From Psychrobacter sp. (lineage in GTDB: Bacteria > Pseudomonadota > Gammaproteobacteria > Pseudomonadales > Moraxellaceae): DNA of 11,048 bases. The position numbers and the translations under genes were made by a program. Position 1 is the first letter of the stretch. Each line of letters begins with the position of its first letter. Below are positions 1 through 6,753 of this stretch, one piece after another. The notes under the pieces are model-generated. The model saw only the letters and a program-made list of their open reading frames with translations. It made no database searches and had not been told where the DNA came from. Location: assembly GCA_029264635.1 (NCBI GenBank), contig JARIAA010000104.1:1-11048 (forward strand), written 5' to 3'.

Positions 1-1008
1 GCGCCGCTTGCCAATGGTACGACGACAGTGATGTTCGAGGGCGTTCCAGAATATCCGACATGGGCACGGATTGGTCATATTATCGATAAGCATAAAATTA
101 CGGTATTATATACGGCACCAACGGCGATTCGTTCAATGATGAAAGAGGGCGATGCCTTTGTCCGTGAGTCAGATCGCTCAAGTCTGCGTCTACTCGGTAC
201 GGTCGGTGAGCCCATCAATCCTGAGGCGTGGGATTGGTATTATCATGTCGTTGGCCGCGGACAGTGCCCGATCGTCGATACGTGGTGGCAGACCGAAACA
301 GGTGGCATTTTGCTTGCGCCAATACCGGGTACAGTAGCGCTTAAACCAGGTGCTGCCATGAATCCATTATATGGCATCATACCAGAGGTCGTTGAAGCAG
401 ATGGTACACCGTTTGAGGGTTCGGCTGAGGGCAATCTTGCCATTAGTAACAGTTGGCCTGGGCAGATGCGGACTATTTATAATGACCATGCACGGTTTTT
501 GGAGACCTACTTTACCGAGTATCCAGGCTACTATTTCACAGGCGATGGAGCACATCGTGACGAAGACGGCCATTACTGGATTACTGGCCGAGTGGATGAT
601 GTCCTCAATGTCTCAGGACACCGATTGGGTACCGCAGAAGTTGAAAGTGCAGTAGATTCGCATCCCTCGACCGTTGAAGCTGCTGTCGTTGGTATGCCGC
701 ACGATATACGCGGCGTAGGCATTGCTGCCTTTATTATCCTGAGCTCAGGGGAGGTTGCAAGCGATCGATTAAAAGCGGAGCTTAATCGTCATGTACGCGC
801 TGAGATTGGTCCGATTGCCAACCTAGATGCTATCTATATCGTTGAGGCGTTACCCAAGACGCGCTCTGGCAAGATTATGCGTCGCATCTTACGTAACATT
901 GCCGCCGGCCAATATGTTGGGCTGGGGGATCTATCCACCCTTGCCGATAGTTCAGTTATCAACAAGATAATCGAGGTGGTTAAAGCTGAGCGTAAAGTAG
1001 GTTGCTAA
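1..1008 (+). CDS. acs: Acetyl-CoA synthetase, C-terminal part (5' end outside window)
   Basis: AMP-forming acetate:CoA ligase, which turns acetate, ATP and CoA into acetyl-CoA in the cytoplasm. The frame is open from base 1, so the gene begins upstream; the ATG at 28 is internal. 335 residues are visible, about half of the usual ~650. Numbered from base 1, the adenylate-forming-enzyme motif WWQTETG lies at residues 95-101. The YFTGDGA motif and the hinge/C-terminal-domain motif GRVDDVLNVSGHRLGTAE follow. The PKTRSGKIMRR motif holds the catalytic lysine (about residue 291) that is reversibly acetylated in this family. The reading frame ends in TAA and is followed by a terminator, so acs is the last gene of its transcript. 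Alternatives such as propionyl-CoA synthetase are less likely from the motif wording. Confidence 0.96.
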   Translation, partial: APLANGTTTVMFEGVPEYPTWARIGHIIDKHKITVLYTAPTAIRSMMKEGDAFVRESDRSSLRLLGTVGEPINPEAWDWYYHVVGRGQCPIVDTWWQTETGGILLAPIPGTVALKPGAAMNPLYGIIPEVVEADGTPFEGSAEGNLAISNSWPGQMRTIYNDHARFLETYFTEYPGYYFTGDGAHRDEDGHYWITGRVDDVLNVSGHRLGTAEVESAVDSHPSTVEAAVVGMPHDIRGVGIAAFIILSSGEVASDRLKAELNRHVRAEIGPIANLDAIYIVEALPKTRSGKIMRRILRNIAAGQYVGLGDLSTLADSSVINKIIEVVKAERKVGC

Positions 1009-1042
1009 TCGTTAAAAGCGGTCGTTAAAAGCGGTCGTTAAA
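1009..1042. repeat. 13-bp tandem repeat, 2.6 copies
   Basis: The unit TCGTTAAAAGCGG occurs at 1009-1021 and 1022-1034, followed by a partial third copy TCGTTAAA at 1035-1042. The array starts on the base after the acs stop codon and ends before the terminator. It looks like a slippage-prone microrepeat; no function is evident. Confidence 0.85.
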
Positions 1043-1055
1043 GTGAGATCAACCT

Positions 1056-1088
1056 AAAGTCATGCTGTTAACAATAGCATGGCTTTTT
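1056..1088 (+). terminator. Rho-independent terminator of acs
   Basis: AAAG-T-CATGCT-G-TT pairs with AA-T-AGCATG-G-CTTT around a 3-nt AAC loop. This gives a long stem with two G-T wobble positions, and its 3' side runs into a T5 tract (1084-1088). It lies about 50 bases after the acs stop. Confidence 0.8.
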
Positions 1089-1149
1089 ACTATCGAAGAG
1101 ACTGAATTACAAAAAAAGATACTTTCTCTTAGGATTATTTTTAACAGGC

Positions 1150-1211
1150 TATAGTTGAGCTTAAATAAAGTGAGTACAACAACGTGCTAGTTTTATAGTG
1201 GATTAACTATA
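1150..1211. repeat. 62-bp palindromic mini-element, short relative of the 9363-9509 repeat
   Basis: Perfect 7-bp terminal inverted repeats TATAGTT (1150-1156) and AACTATA (1205-1211) enclose an imperfect hairpin (AGTAC, AACAAC loop, GTGCT). The left end, ATAGTTGAGCTTAAATAAA, matches the reverse complement of the right end of the larger repeat (ATAGTCGATCTTAAATAAA) with only two differences. I read it as an internally deleted copy of the same element, sitting about 45 bp upstream of the oxidoreductase start. Confidence 0.55.
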
Positions 1212-1256
1212 TTTTTACTATTCATTACTACATCTTTAATAAGGCTCACTGTCACT

Positions 1257-2534
1257 ATGACTGACCACTCTTTGCCCACGACCGATCATAGTCCCAAACA
1301 AGCGGACAATGATGGCGATATTATTCCAAACACTGCGTTGAATGCAAGCATCAGCACTGCACCAAAAATAGCTATCATTGGTGGTGGTTTGACAGGTTTA
1401 TTGACAGCGACATTGTTAGAGCGTGCGTTTCTCAAACAACAGAGTGTATCCTCTACTCATGCGCCAGTGCCGCAAGTCACTGTCTTTGAAAAATCCCGTA
1501 GCGTGGGCCGCCTAGCCACGCGCTATCGTACGGAGAGCAAAACGCATAAAAGCTGGCAATGGGCGTTCGGTGCGCAGTTTTTTACCGCAAAATCGTCTAG
1601 CTTTCAGCAGTTTATTGCGCCGTGGTTGGATTCAAAACTACTACAGCCGTGGTGCGCAAAAGTGGTGGAGTTGACGCCAGCTAATGGCAATAGGCAACAT
1701 ACTCAAGCTCAAGACAATCACTCACCTGATATTCAAAAAAAAGAGCAATGGGATAGTACTCATGCGCGTTATATCAGCTCCCCTAAAATGACCAGTTGGG
1801 GACGTGCCTTGGCGGATGATTTACAGCATGCGACTATAAAATTTAAGACCCGTGTCGCTCCCATTAACCACCCGCAAATAGATCATACAGATAAGAGCGG
1901 TGTGCAGACGGAGTTATTTGATGACACTGGCCGCAGTCTTGGCTGGTTTGATTGGGTTATTTGCACCGCGCCAAATGGTCAAGCAGGGGAGCTAATGGCA
2001 GAGAGTGGCTTTACGGAACAAGCCAACATCACTCAGGTTCAAATGCTGGCTTGTTATACGCTGATGCTCGGCTGGGACAATATCGAGGCGCTCCCTGAGA
2101 GTTTACATCATCAGTCGATGCCAGTATGGGACGTAGCCTATGTACAGGATTCGCCGTTAGATAGGATATTTATTGAGCATCAAAAACCTGCGCGTAGTGA
2201 CTTGCTACCCAGCGTCACGATTCATGCGCGCAACGACTGGTCAGAAGAGCATGTCGATGAGGATATTGACACCATAAAAATGCAACTGCTAGCAGCAGCA
2301 CAGCAAGCATTGAATTGGCAGGATGGTCAGGCACCAAGTCAAATAGACTGTCATCGCTGGCGTTATGCAGCGACGATCATGGATAGAAGAGATAAAGACA
2401 GCACTGAGCCGTTAGGAATATTAATCGATACTCAGCACCAATGGATCGTCAGTGGCGACTGGTGCGGACACGGTCATATCGAGAGCTGCTATCAGATGGC
2501 AGAAGAAACCGTAAAAGTACTTTATGCTTTCTAA
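1257..2534 (+). CDS. Renalase-like FAD/NAD(P)-dependent oxidoreductase (COG3380 type)
   Basis: Probable flavoprotein amine oxidase-fold enzyme of the bacterial renalase-like group; the substrate cannot be told from sequence. The dinucleotide-binding motif GGGLTG is at residues 42-47, with the FAD-ribose-binding acidic residue at the end of the second strand (E78 in VTVFEKS). It is followed by the family's SVGRLATR (82-89), FGAQFFT (104-110), HARNDWSEEH (323-332), CHRWRYA (365-371) and GDWCGHGHIE (400-409), which match the renalase-type FAD-contact blocks. At 425 residues it exceeds the usual ~330, with about 34 extra N-terminal residues and hydrophilic inserts around 141-168. The start is supported only by a weak AAGG 12 bases upstream, so a later start is possible. 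It follows the acs terminator and appears to be transcribed on its own. Confidence 0.85.
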   Translation: MTDHSLPTTDHSPKQADNDGDIIPNTALNASISTAPKIAIIGGGLTGLLTATLLERAFLKQQSVSSTHAPVPQVTVFEKSRSVGRLATRYRTESKTHKSWQWAFGAQFFTAKSSSFQQFIAPWLDSKLLQPWCAKVVELTPANGNRQHTQAQDNHSPDIQKKEQWDSTHARYISSPKMTSWGRALADDLQHATIKFKTRVAPINHPQIDHTDKSGVQTELFDDTGRSLGWFDWVICTAPNGQAGELMAESGFTEQANITQVQMLACYTLMLGWDNIEALPESLHHQSMPVWDVAYVQDSPLDRIFIEHQKPARSDLLPSVTIHARNDWSEEHVDEDIDTIKMQLLAAAQQALNWQDGQAPSQIDCHRWRYAATIMDRRDKDSTEPLGILIDTQHQWIVSGDWCGHGHIESCYQMAEETVKVLYAF

Positions 2535-2535
2535 A

Positions 2536-2643
2536 ATGCAAATATTATTATCGTCTCGTCGTTATGAGATTGCTATCATCTTGTGTGTAATTGGTTTTTT
2601 AATCCTTCCCCTGCCAAAACCCTTTAAATCAAAAGCTTATTGA
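2536..2643 (+). CDS. Possible 35-residue single-pass membrane peptide
   Basis: A short open frame starts two bases after the oxidoreductase stop (ATG 2536-2538; an in-frame ATG at 2524 overlaps the gene end) and stops at TGA 2641-2643. The product has a basic N-terminus (SSRRYE), one hydrophobic stretch IAIILCVIGFLILPLP and a basic tail. That composition is what a small inner-membrane protein would show. There is no clear Shine-Dalgarno; expression would rely on translational coupling to the upstream gene. I do not recognise the sequence. It may be chance, since AT-rich DNA often encodes hydrophobic runs. Confidence 0.25.
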   Translation: MQILLSSRRYEIAIILCVIGFLILPLPKPFKSKAY

Positions 2644-2684
2644 AAAAAATAGCTGCTAAAAAAGGCACAGGCTTTATTCTTAAG

Positions 2685-2740
2685 TAGGACAGTTTTGGTC
2701 AATAAAGTAAATTGACTATCCTCTGTTTTTGTCCTATGGT
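2685..2740 (+). promoter_or_regulatory. Sigma70-type promoter with nested inverted repeats, upstream of amidase operon
   Basis: The -35 TTGACT (2712-2717) and -10 TATGGT (2735-2740) are separated by exactly 17 bases; start of transcription would be near 2747. An inverted repeat GTCAAT (2698-2703) / ATTGAC (2711-2716) with a 7-base spacer overlaps the -35. A second one, TAGGACA (2685-2691) / TGTCCTA (2730-2736), brackets it and reaches the -10. Such placement is typical of a repressor or activator operator. No regulator gene is present in the window. Confidence 0.55.
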
Positions 2741-2781
2741 GAGTAAGATAGCTTCTAGAGAAATACTCATAGGAGAGGGTT

Positions 2782-4146
2782 GTGAGCAAGATTACTAAAG
2801 AATCTGTTTCAGCGATAGAGATAGCATCTCGCCTCGAACAAGGTCGCCTTTGTCCAGTTGAGCTGGTTGAAGAGACGTTTGCAAATATCCGAGCATCTGA
2901 TCCCAGTATTTTTACGGAACTGCTTGAAGACAGAGCCCTAAGAGAAGCACACGCCTCAAGGCAACGCCGCCGTGAGGGCAAGCCTCTTAGCCCGTGGGAT
3001 GGTGTGCCAGTGGCATGGAAAGATCTTTTTAATATAGAGGGTCGGGTCACTACCGCAGGGTCAGTAGTACTTAAATCCAATGCGCCTGCGACTCAGGATG
3101 CTGATATGGTTGCCAATGCCGCTCAAGCGGGTCTTATCTCCATCGGCGCTCTTAATATGACCGAATTTGCTTACTCAGGCCTTGGTCTCAATCCTCATTT
3201 TGGCACCCCCAAAAACCCACACGGTACAGGCCCAGATCGTATTCCTGGCGGCTCGTCCTCTGGCTGCGGCGTCGCAGTAGCTCGCGGATTAGTGCCCTTG
3301 GCTATCGGCAGTGACACGGGCGGGTCAATACGTATTCCTGCTGGACTAAATGGCGTAGTCGGCTACAAAGGTTCTAGCACAGCGTTTCCACAAGGTGGCA
3401 CCTCTCCCTTATCGGTAACACTCGACACTTACGGTCCACTTGCTGCTGACATCAAGAGCTGCATCGGGGCGGCAGACATTCTCAACAGGCGCGCGGTCGC
3501 CGTGCCCAAGCCAGTATCTATTAGTGAACTCTCATTCTTTATTCCTACCAACGTCGTTTTTGAAGATGCCCAAGAGGCGGTAGTTCAGAATTTTTAAGCT
3601 TCTGTGCAAGCTTTAGAGATGGCAGGGGCGATGATTACTTGCGGCGTATGTAGCGAATTTGACGACATAGGCATGCTTGCTCGTGAGCACGGTTACTTAG
3701 TCGGTCCAGAAGCGTTAGATACACATTGGAATCTGGTGCATTCTGCCGATGCAAAGCGGATAGACCCGCGAATTCTGGCTCGTATTCTTGACGCTGGCGA
3801 TATGAAAGCGCGGGACTTAATTGTCATTCATCGGGAGCGTGGCAGATTGATTCGGAAAAACCGTCAAATTTTGGGTGAGCAGATTGTTCTGTTTCCCACC
3901 ACGCCCATCACTGCTCCCAAGCTTAAACCGCTTGAAGATGATGATGATTTGTATCTACGTACCAATAAATTGATGCTACGTAATACCGCACTTGGTAACT
4001 TTTTAGACTGGTGCGGCGCTGCACTACCCAATGGTATAGATGAAAACCAGATGCCCACCAGTATTTTGCTGTCGATGACCGGTGGTCAAGACAGTAAGTT
4101 ATTAGCCGCTGCACTTGCCATCGAAAACCTGCTTGCTCAAAACTGA
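2782..4146 (+). pseudogene. Amidase-signature hydrolase interrupted by an in-frame TAA
   Basis: Amidase-signature (AS) family enzyme that hydrolyses an amide to acid and ammonia. It starts at GTG 2782 with AGGAG at 2771-2775, six bases upstream. The first 271 residues contain the whole Ser-cisSer-Lys triad: Lys80 in AWKDLF, Ser158 in PGGSSSG and nucleophile Ser182 in SDTGGSIRIPA. A TAA at 3595-3597 then stops translation. The same frame continues without any shift (A S V Q A L E M A G A) to 4146, adding 182 residues; total about 454, the normal AS length. A single G-to-T change of a GAA codon would explain the stop. The downstream part has no ribosome binding site (the nearest start, GTG 3604, lacks one), so the C-terminal domain is probably not made. 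It is first gene of the cluster that includes the imidase-like deacetylase; a half-amidase role is inferred from that context only. Confidence 0.85.
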
Positions 4147-4259
4147 TTATAACCAATGAGAGAAGCAATGCAATAAAGAGCAAGCAGTCAAAGGTAAAGT
4201 CAAAAAAGATAAAAGATAAAAGGAAAAATACACCACCCATACTATCAAAGGAGTGAGAT

Positions 4260-5162
4260 ATGTCTAAAACTATTATATGCGGATTCGGCACGGACGTTGA
4301 CTCAGTAGCTGGTCAAATCGGCTCATATGGCGGCGGGGAGAGCCCATCAGACATTCAGCGCGGTGTCTGGGCATCTGAAGTTGGCGTCCCGCGTCTATTG
4401 CGCCTGTTTAAAAAATACGATCTGCGCACCTCGTTCTTCGTCCCTGGTCATAGCCTTGAGACCTTCCCTGACATTGCCAAAATGATCGTCGATCATGGTC
4501 ACGAAGTCGGCGCGCATGGCTATCTGCATGAAAACCCCATTGCCATGACCCGCGCGCAAGAAGAAGCGGTCATGGAAAAATCAGTTGAGCTGATTATAAA
4601 GCTGACCGGTCAAAGCCCGCGTGGTTATGTGGCACCGTGGTGGGAGATGTCGGCTGCGACCCCTGAGATCTTAGCCAAATATGATTTTAAATATGATCAT
4701 AGCCAAGGCTACCGTGATTTTCAGCCATTTTACGCGAGGGTAGGCGATCAGTGGAACGTGATCGATTACTCTAAAACAGCAGAAGAGTGGATGCACCCTA
4801 TGACTCATGGCGACGAGATTGATCTGGTCGAGATTGGCGCCAACTGGTATATGGATGATTTGCCGCCCATGATGTTTATGAAAAACGTCCCTAACAGTCA
4901 TGGTTTCGTCAATCCACGTGATATCGAAGAGATGTGGCGCGATCAGTTCGATTGGGTATATCGCAATATGGACTATGCCGTATATCCCTTCACCATTCAT
5001 CCTGATGTATCTGGGCGTCCGCAAGTACTGCTGATGCTTGAGCGTTTAATCGACTATATCAACAGTCATGAAGGGGTAGTGTGGATGCCATTTGAAGATA
5101 TTGCTGCTGATTTTCGTGAGCGCTTCCCCTTTGAAGGTGGCAAACGGCCAGAGGTTATTTAA
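4260..5162 (+). CDS. Polysaccharide-deacetylase-family metal hydrolase, HpPgdA / cyclic imide hydrolase type
   Basis: Cytoplasmic (no signal peptide) 300-residue NodB-fold hydrolase. The metal-binding triad is visible as Asp14 (GTDVDS), His86 and His90 (GAHGYLHE). Further catalytic blocks are RGYVAPWWE (121-129) and TIHPDVSGRP (245-254). Wording and length match, from memory, Helicobacter pylori HP0310 (HpPgdA) and the cyclic imide hydrolase of Pseudomonas putida rather than secreted chitin or peptidoglycan deacetylases or PuuE allantoinase. The probable reaction is therefore metal-dependent opening of a cyclic imide or related small amide; peptidoglycan deacetylation is the alternative. Start ATG 4260 has a strong AAAGGAG (4247-4253) six bases upstream. 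The 113-bp gap to the broken amidase is A-rich, has a doubled GATAAAA at 4208-4221, and shows no terminator, so both genes can share a transcript. Confidence 0.85.
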   Translation: MSKTIICGFGTDVDSVAGQIGSYGGGESPSDIQRGVWASEVGVPRLLRLFKKYDLRTSFFVPGHSLETFPDIAKMIVDHGHEVGAHGYLHENPIAMTRAQEEAVMEKSVELIIKLTGQSPRGYVAPWWEMSAATPEILAKYDFKYDHSQGYRDFQPFYARVGDQWNVIDYSKTAEEWMHPMTHGDEIDLVEIGANWYMDDLPPMMFMKNVPNSHGFVNPRDIEEMWRDQFDWVYRNMDYAVYPFTIHPDVSGRPQVLLMLERLIDYINSHEGVVWMPFEDIAADFRERFPFEGGKRPEVI

Positions 5163-5228
5163 TCATACTCAAAAGTATGAGTGTTTCACATGGGCTTTGG
5201 CGATATGAGCAGTATGGTCGCCAAAGTC
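5163..5228 (+). other. Two intergenic hairpins between imidase-like gene and small Cys protein
   Basis: Hairpin 1 (5163-5180) is TCATACT, CAAA loop, AGTATGA, starting on the base after the stop codon. Hairpin 2 (5193-5228) has a perfect 9-bp stem CTTTGGCGA / TCGCCAAAG (5195-5203 / 5218-5226) extended by a G-T and a G-C pair, with a 14-nt loop. Neither is followed by a T tract. They are therefore better read as mRNA-stabilising or processing structures than as terminators. Hairpin 2 ends seven bases before the AAGGAG of the next gene. Confidence 0.6.
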
Positions 5229-5247
5229 AGTCATAAGGAGAATATTT

Positions 5248-5535
5248 ATGTGTAATGCATGTGGCAATCCAGCAGAGCCAGGGCATTGGACAGAAGCAGG
5301 TGCGCAAAAGGGTGGCATGCGCCTAAGAGCCATGTTTCATCGAATATCGATATTAAAGCGCGTGCTAAAACCCTATGGATTCTCAGTGTATGCAGACGGA
5401 GTCATTCCGCAGATTCAGCTGATATGTCCAGGCGGCGCTCGCGTCATGGTCAATAATTTGACCGAGCTATGGGCTGAGGTGGAGCGCCGTCAAGGTTTTG
5501 CCATTGACCCCTTAGTACCTCGTATGACGGCTTAG
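5248..5535 (+). CDS. 95-residue protein with N-terminal CxxC, partner of the CobW-type GTPase
   Basis: Small soluble protein of unknown function. It opens with MCNACGNPAEPGHW, giving Cys2, Cys5 and His13 as a possible metal-binding cluster right at the N-terminus. The middle is basic (GGMRLRAMFHRISILKRVLKPYG) and the rest looks like a compact alpha/beta domain (QIQLICPGGARVMVNNLTELW), with a third Cys at about 59. Start ATG 5248 is supported by AAGGAG (5235-5240) seven bases upstream. The next gene starts five bases after its stop, so the two are probably translated together. I have a vague memory of similar proteins beside amidase, deacetylase and COG0523 genes, but no named family. A metal-handling role is inferred from the cysteines and neighbours. 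Confidence 0.75.
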   Translation: MCNACGNPAEPGHWTEAGAQKGGMRLRAMFHRISILKRVLKPYGFSVYADGVIPQIQLICPGGARVMVNNLTELWAEVERRQGFAIDPLVPRMTA

Positions 5536-5540
5536 TCTCA

Positions 5541-6512
5541 ATGCAAACTTTACAGGACAACCGTCTTAATATTGTGCTGTTAAGCGGCTATCTGGGTTCA
5601 GGTAAGACCACGTGGCTGCGGCATGCGCTTTTTAGTAAGACATTTGGCAACGCTCAAGTCTTTACTCAAGAAGCAGCGAACCAGCCAGTTGATGATTTAT
5701 TGCTGGGCGAGGCGCTAAGCGTCACTGTTTTAACTGGCACCGCAGGTACTCCAAAAGGCAAAGAGGAGCTTATATCGGCGTTGCTGGCGATTGCTGAATC
5801 TCGTACGGGCAGTAAAAAGAAAGGAGTGGATATGCCCCTTTCAGACACTCTCATTATAGAAACCAGCGGTCTTGCTGATCCTGCTGACATCATCATGGCG
5901 ATTAAAGAGCATCCTATTTTGGTCTATCATTTTGCTCTTAAAGAAACAATTATCATGGCTGATGCCCTTCATTTTCATATGGCGCTAAAGACGGACGCTT
6001 TATGTCGTCAGCAAATCCTGTCGGCCGATCGCGTTGTTATTGCAAAAATAGAGGATGTATCCGAGCAATCCTTAGCGAACCTTGTCGCCACTATCCGCAA
6101 AATGAATCCAGTTGCACCACTCTCATTGTCTGCATTTGGCGTTGAAAGCCCTGTTCCACCACTACCTATGCCAACCGAGACCTATGAATCCACTCTTACC
6201 TCTGTGGAGGCAGTGACGACTGTGGTTTCGCTACCAATTCCCGAAGAAGTCGATTGGGTTGAGTTTACCGTCTGGCTATCAGCGCTACTGCACGCTCGAG
6301 GAGATACAATTTTGCGGGTCAAAGGAGTTTTACAGACGGATGATGGGGCATTATTACTGCAATCTGTGCGAAAGGTCATGCAGCAGCCTGAAATTCTGCC
6401 GCCTGAAAAAAGTAAGTCTAGACTTGGAAGTATTGTATTTATCGGAGAAGGTATGAATCAAGACGCGCTGCTTGCGTCTCTAACCAACTTTCTTGGAAAA
6501 GAAGAGGGCTAA
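5541..6512 (+). CDS. COG0523/CobW-type GTPase lacking the CxCC motif
   Basis: SIMIBI-class GTPase of the G3E/COG0523 metallochaperone group, 323 residues. Walker A is GYLGSGKTT (16-24), the switch/Walker B region is ETSGLADP (107-114), and the C-terminal CobW_C-like domain (about 238-315) carries EFTVWLSALL, LRVKGVL and VFIGEGM. Two family hallmarks are altered. The GCxCC metal site expected near residues 65-70 reads GTAGTPKG, and the NKxD guanine-specificity motif reads AKIED (168-172). The only cysteine is Cys155. There is no good Shine-Dalgarno before ATG 5541; coupling to the upstream gene five bases away is likely. By context it may load metal into the deacetylase-fold hydrolase. Whether it binds GTP specifically is open, given the changed NKxD. 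Confidence 0.85.
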   Translation: MQTLQDNRLNIVLLSGYLGSGKTTWLRHALFSKTFGNAQVFTQEAANQPVDDLLLGEALSVTVLTGTAGTPKGKEELISALLAIAESRTGSKKKGVDMPLSDTLIIETSGLADPADIIMAIKEHPILVYHFALKETIIMADALHFHMALKTDALCRQQILSADRVVIAKIEDVSEQSLANLVATIRKMNPVAPLSLSAFGVESPVPPLPMPTETYESTLTSVEAVTTVVSLPIPEEVDWVEFTVWLSALLHARGDTILRVKGVLQTDDGALLLQSVRKVMQQPEILPPEKSKSRLGSIVFIGEGMNQDALLASLTNFLGKEEG

Positions 6513-6623
6513 GTCATCTGATTACTGTTTGATAGTTGTAGCAGATTGATAGTTTTAACAGATAATGACTGGCTAGATAAACCAATGCTAAATTTAGTAT
6601 TTTATTCATTAGAGATGTTGGAC

Positions 6624-6657
6624 AAAAAAAAGGCCCACAGAGGAGGAAACTGTGGGC
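6624..6657 (-). terminator. Strong Rho-independent terminator facing the minus strand
   Basis: Read on the minus strand, GCCCACAG (6657-6650) pairs perfectly with CTGTGGGC (6640-6633) around the 9-nt loop TTTCCTCCT. One C and eight T (6631-6624) follow. On the plus strand no T tract follows the stem, so it works in one direction only. No minus-strand protein gene lies within reach: the nearest minus-strand gene is beyond pgsA and its terminator. Confidence 0.8.
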
Positions 6658-6719
6658 TGAGGAAAACTGCTTAAGTAGTTGTACGGCTGATAAAACCAGT
6701 AGTTATTATTGTTATCAAT
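6624..6719 (-). ncRNA. Candidate small RNA, about 96 nt
   Basis: On the minus strand, a promoter-like pair TTGAAT (6753-6748) and TATTAT (6731-6726) with a 16-base spacer predicts a start near 6719. Transcription would end at the strong terminator 6657-6624. The RNA would contain a small CUGGU/AUCAG hairpin and an ACUACUUAAGCAGU dyad before the terminator hairpin. It has no meaningful open frame. The terminator loop is UUUCCUCCU, complementary to an extended Shine-Dalgarno. I do not recognise a known sRNA family. Transcription itself is inferred. Confidence 0.4.
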
Positions 6720-6725
6720 GATTTT

Positions 6726-6753
6726 ATAATAGTGTTAAATATGGAAAATTCAA
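6726..6753 (-). promoter_or_regulatory. Promoter-like sequence for the minus-strand sRNA candidate
   Basis: TTGAAT and TATTAT match the sigma70 consensus at 4/6 and 5/6 with a 16-base spacer, upstream of the orphan terminator. The same bases read TATAAT (6725-6730) on the plus strand, but no good plus-strand -35 precedes it. Confidence 0.4.

Noticed and set aside
2637..3080. 147-codon open frame on the minus strand over the amidase start
   Set aside because: It overlaps the recognised amidase N-terminus and its promoter, has a low-complexity Ser/Arg-rich product and resembles no family I know.
3604..4146. Amidase C-terminal part as an independent gene
   Set aside because: It lacks a ribosome binding site and begins in mid-domain, in frame with the upstream half; it is the tail of the broken gene.
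3923..4291. 122-codon minus-strand frame across the amidase end
   Set aside because: Lies opposite a recognisable amidase C-terminus and the next gene's ribosome binding site; its hydrophobic part comes from the A-rich gap read in reverse.
6633..6657. Plus-strand reading of the AGGAGGAAA loop as a CsrA-binding RNA
   Set aside because: The GGA-rich loop fits a CsrA site, but there is no plus-strand terminator or nearby start codon, and the T tract clearly marks the minus strand as the transcribed one.
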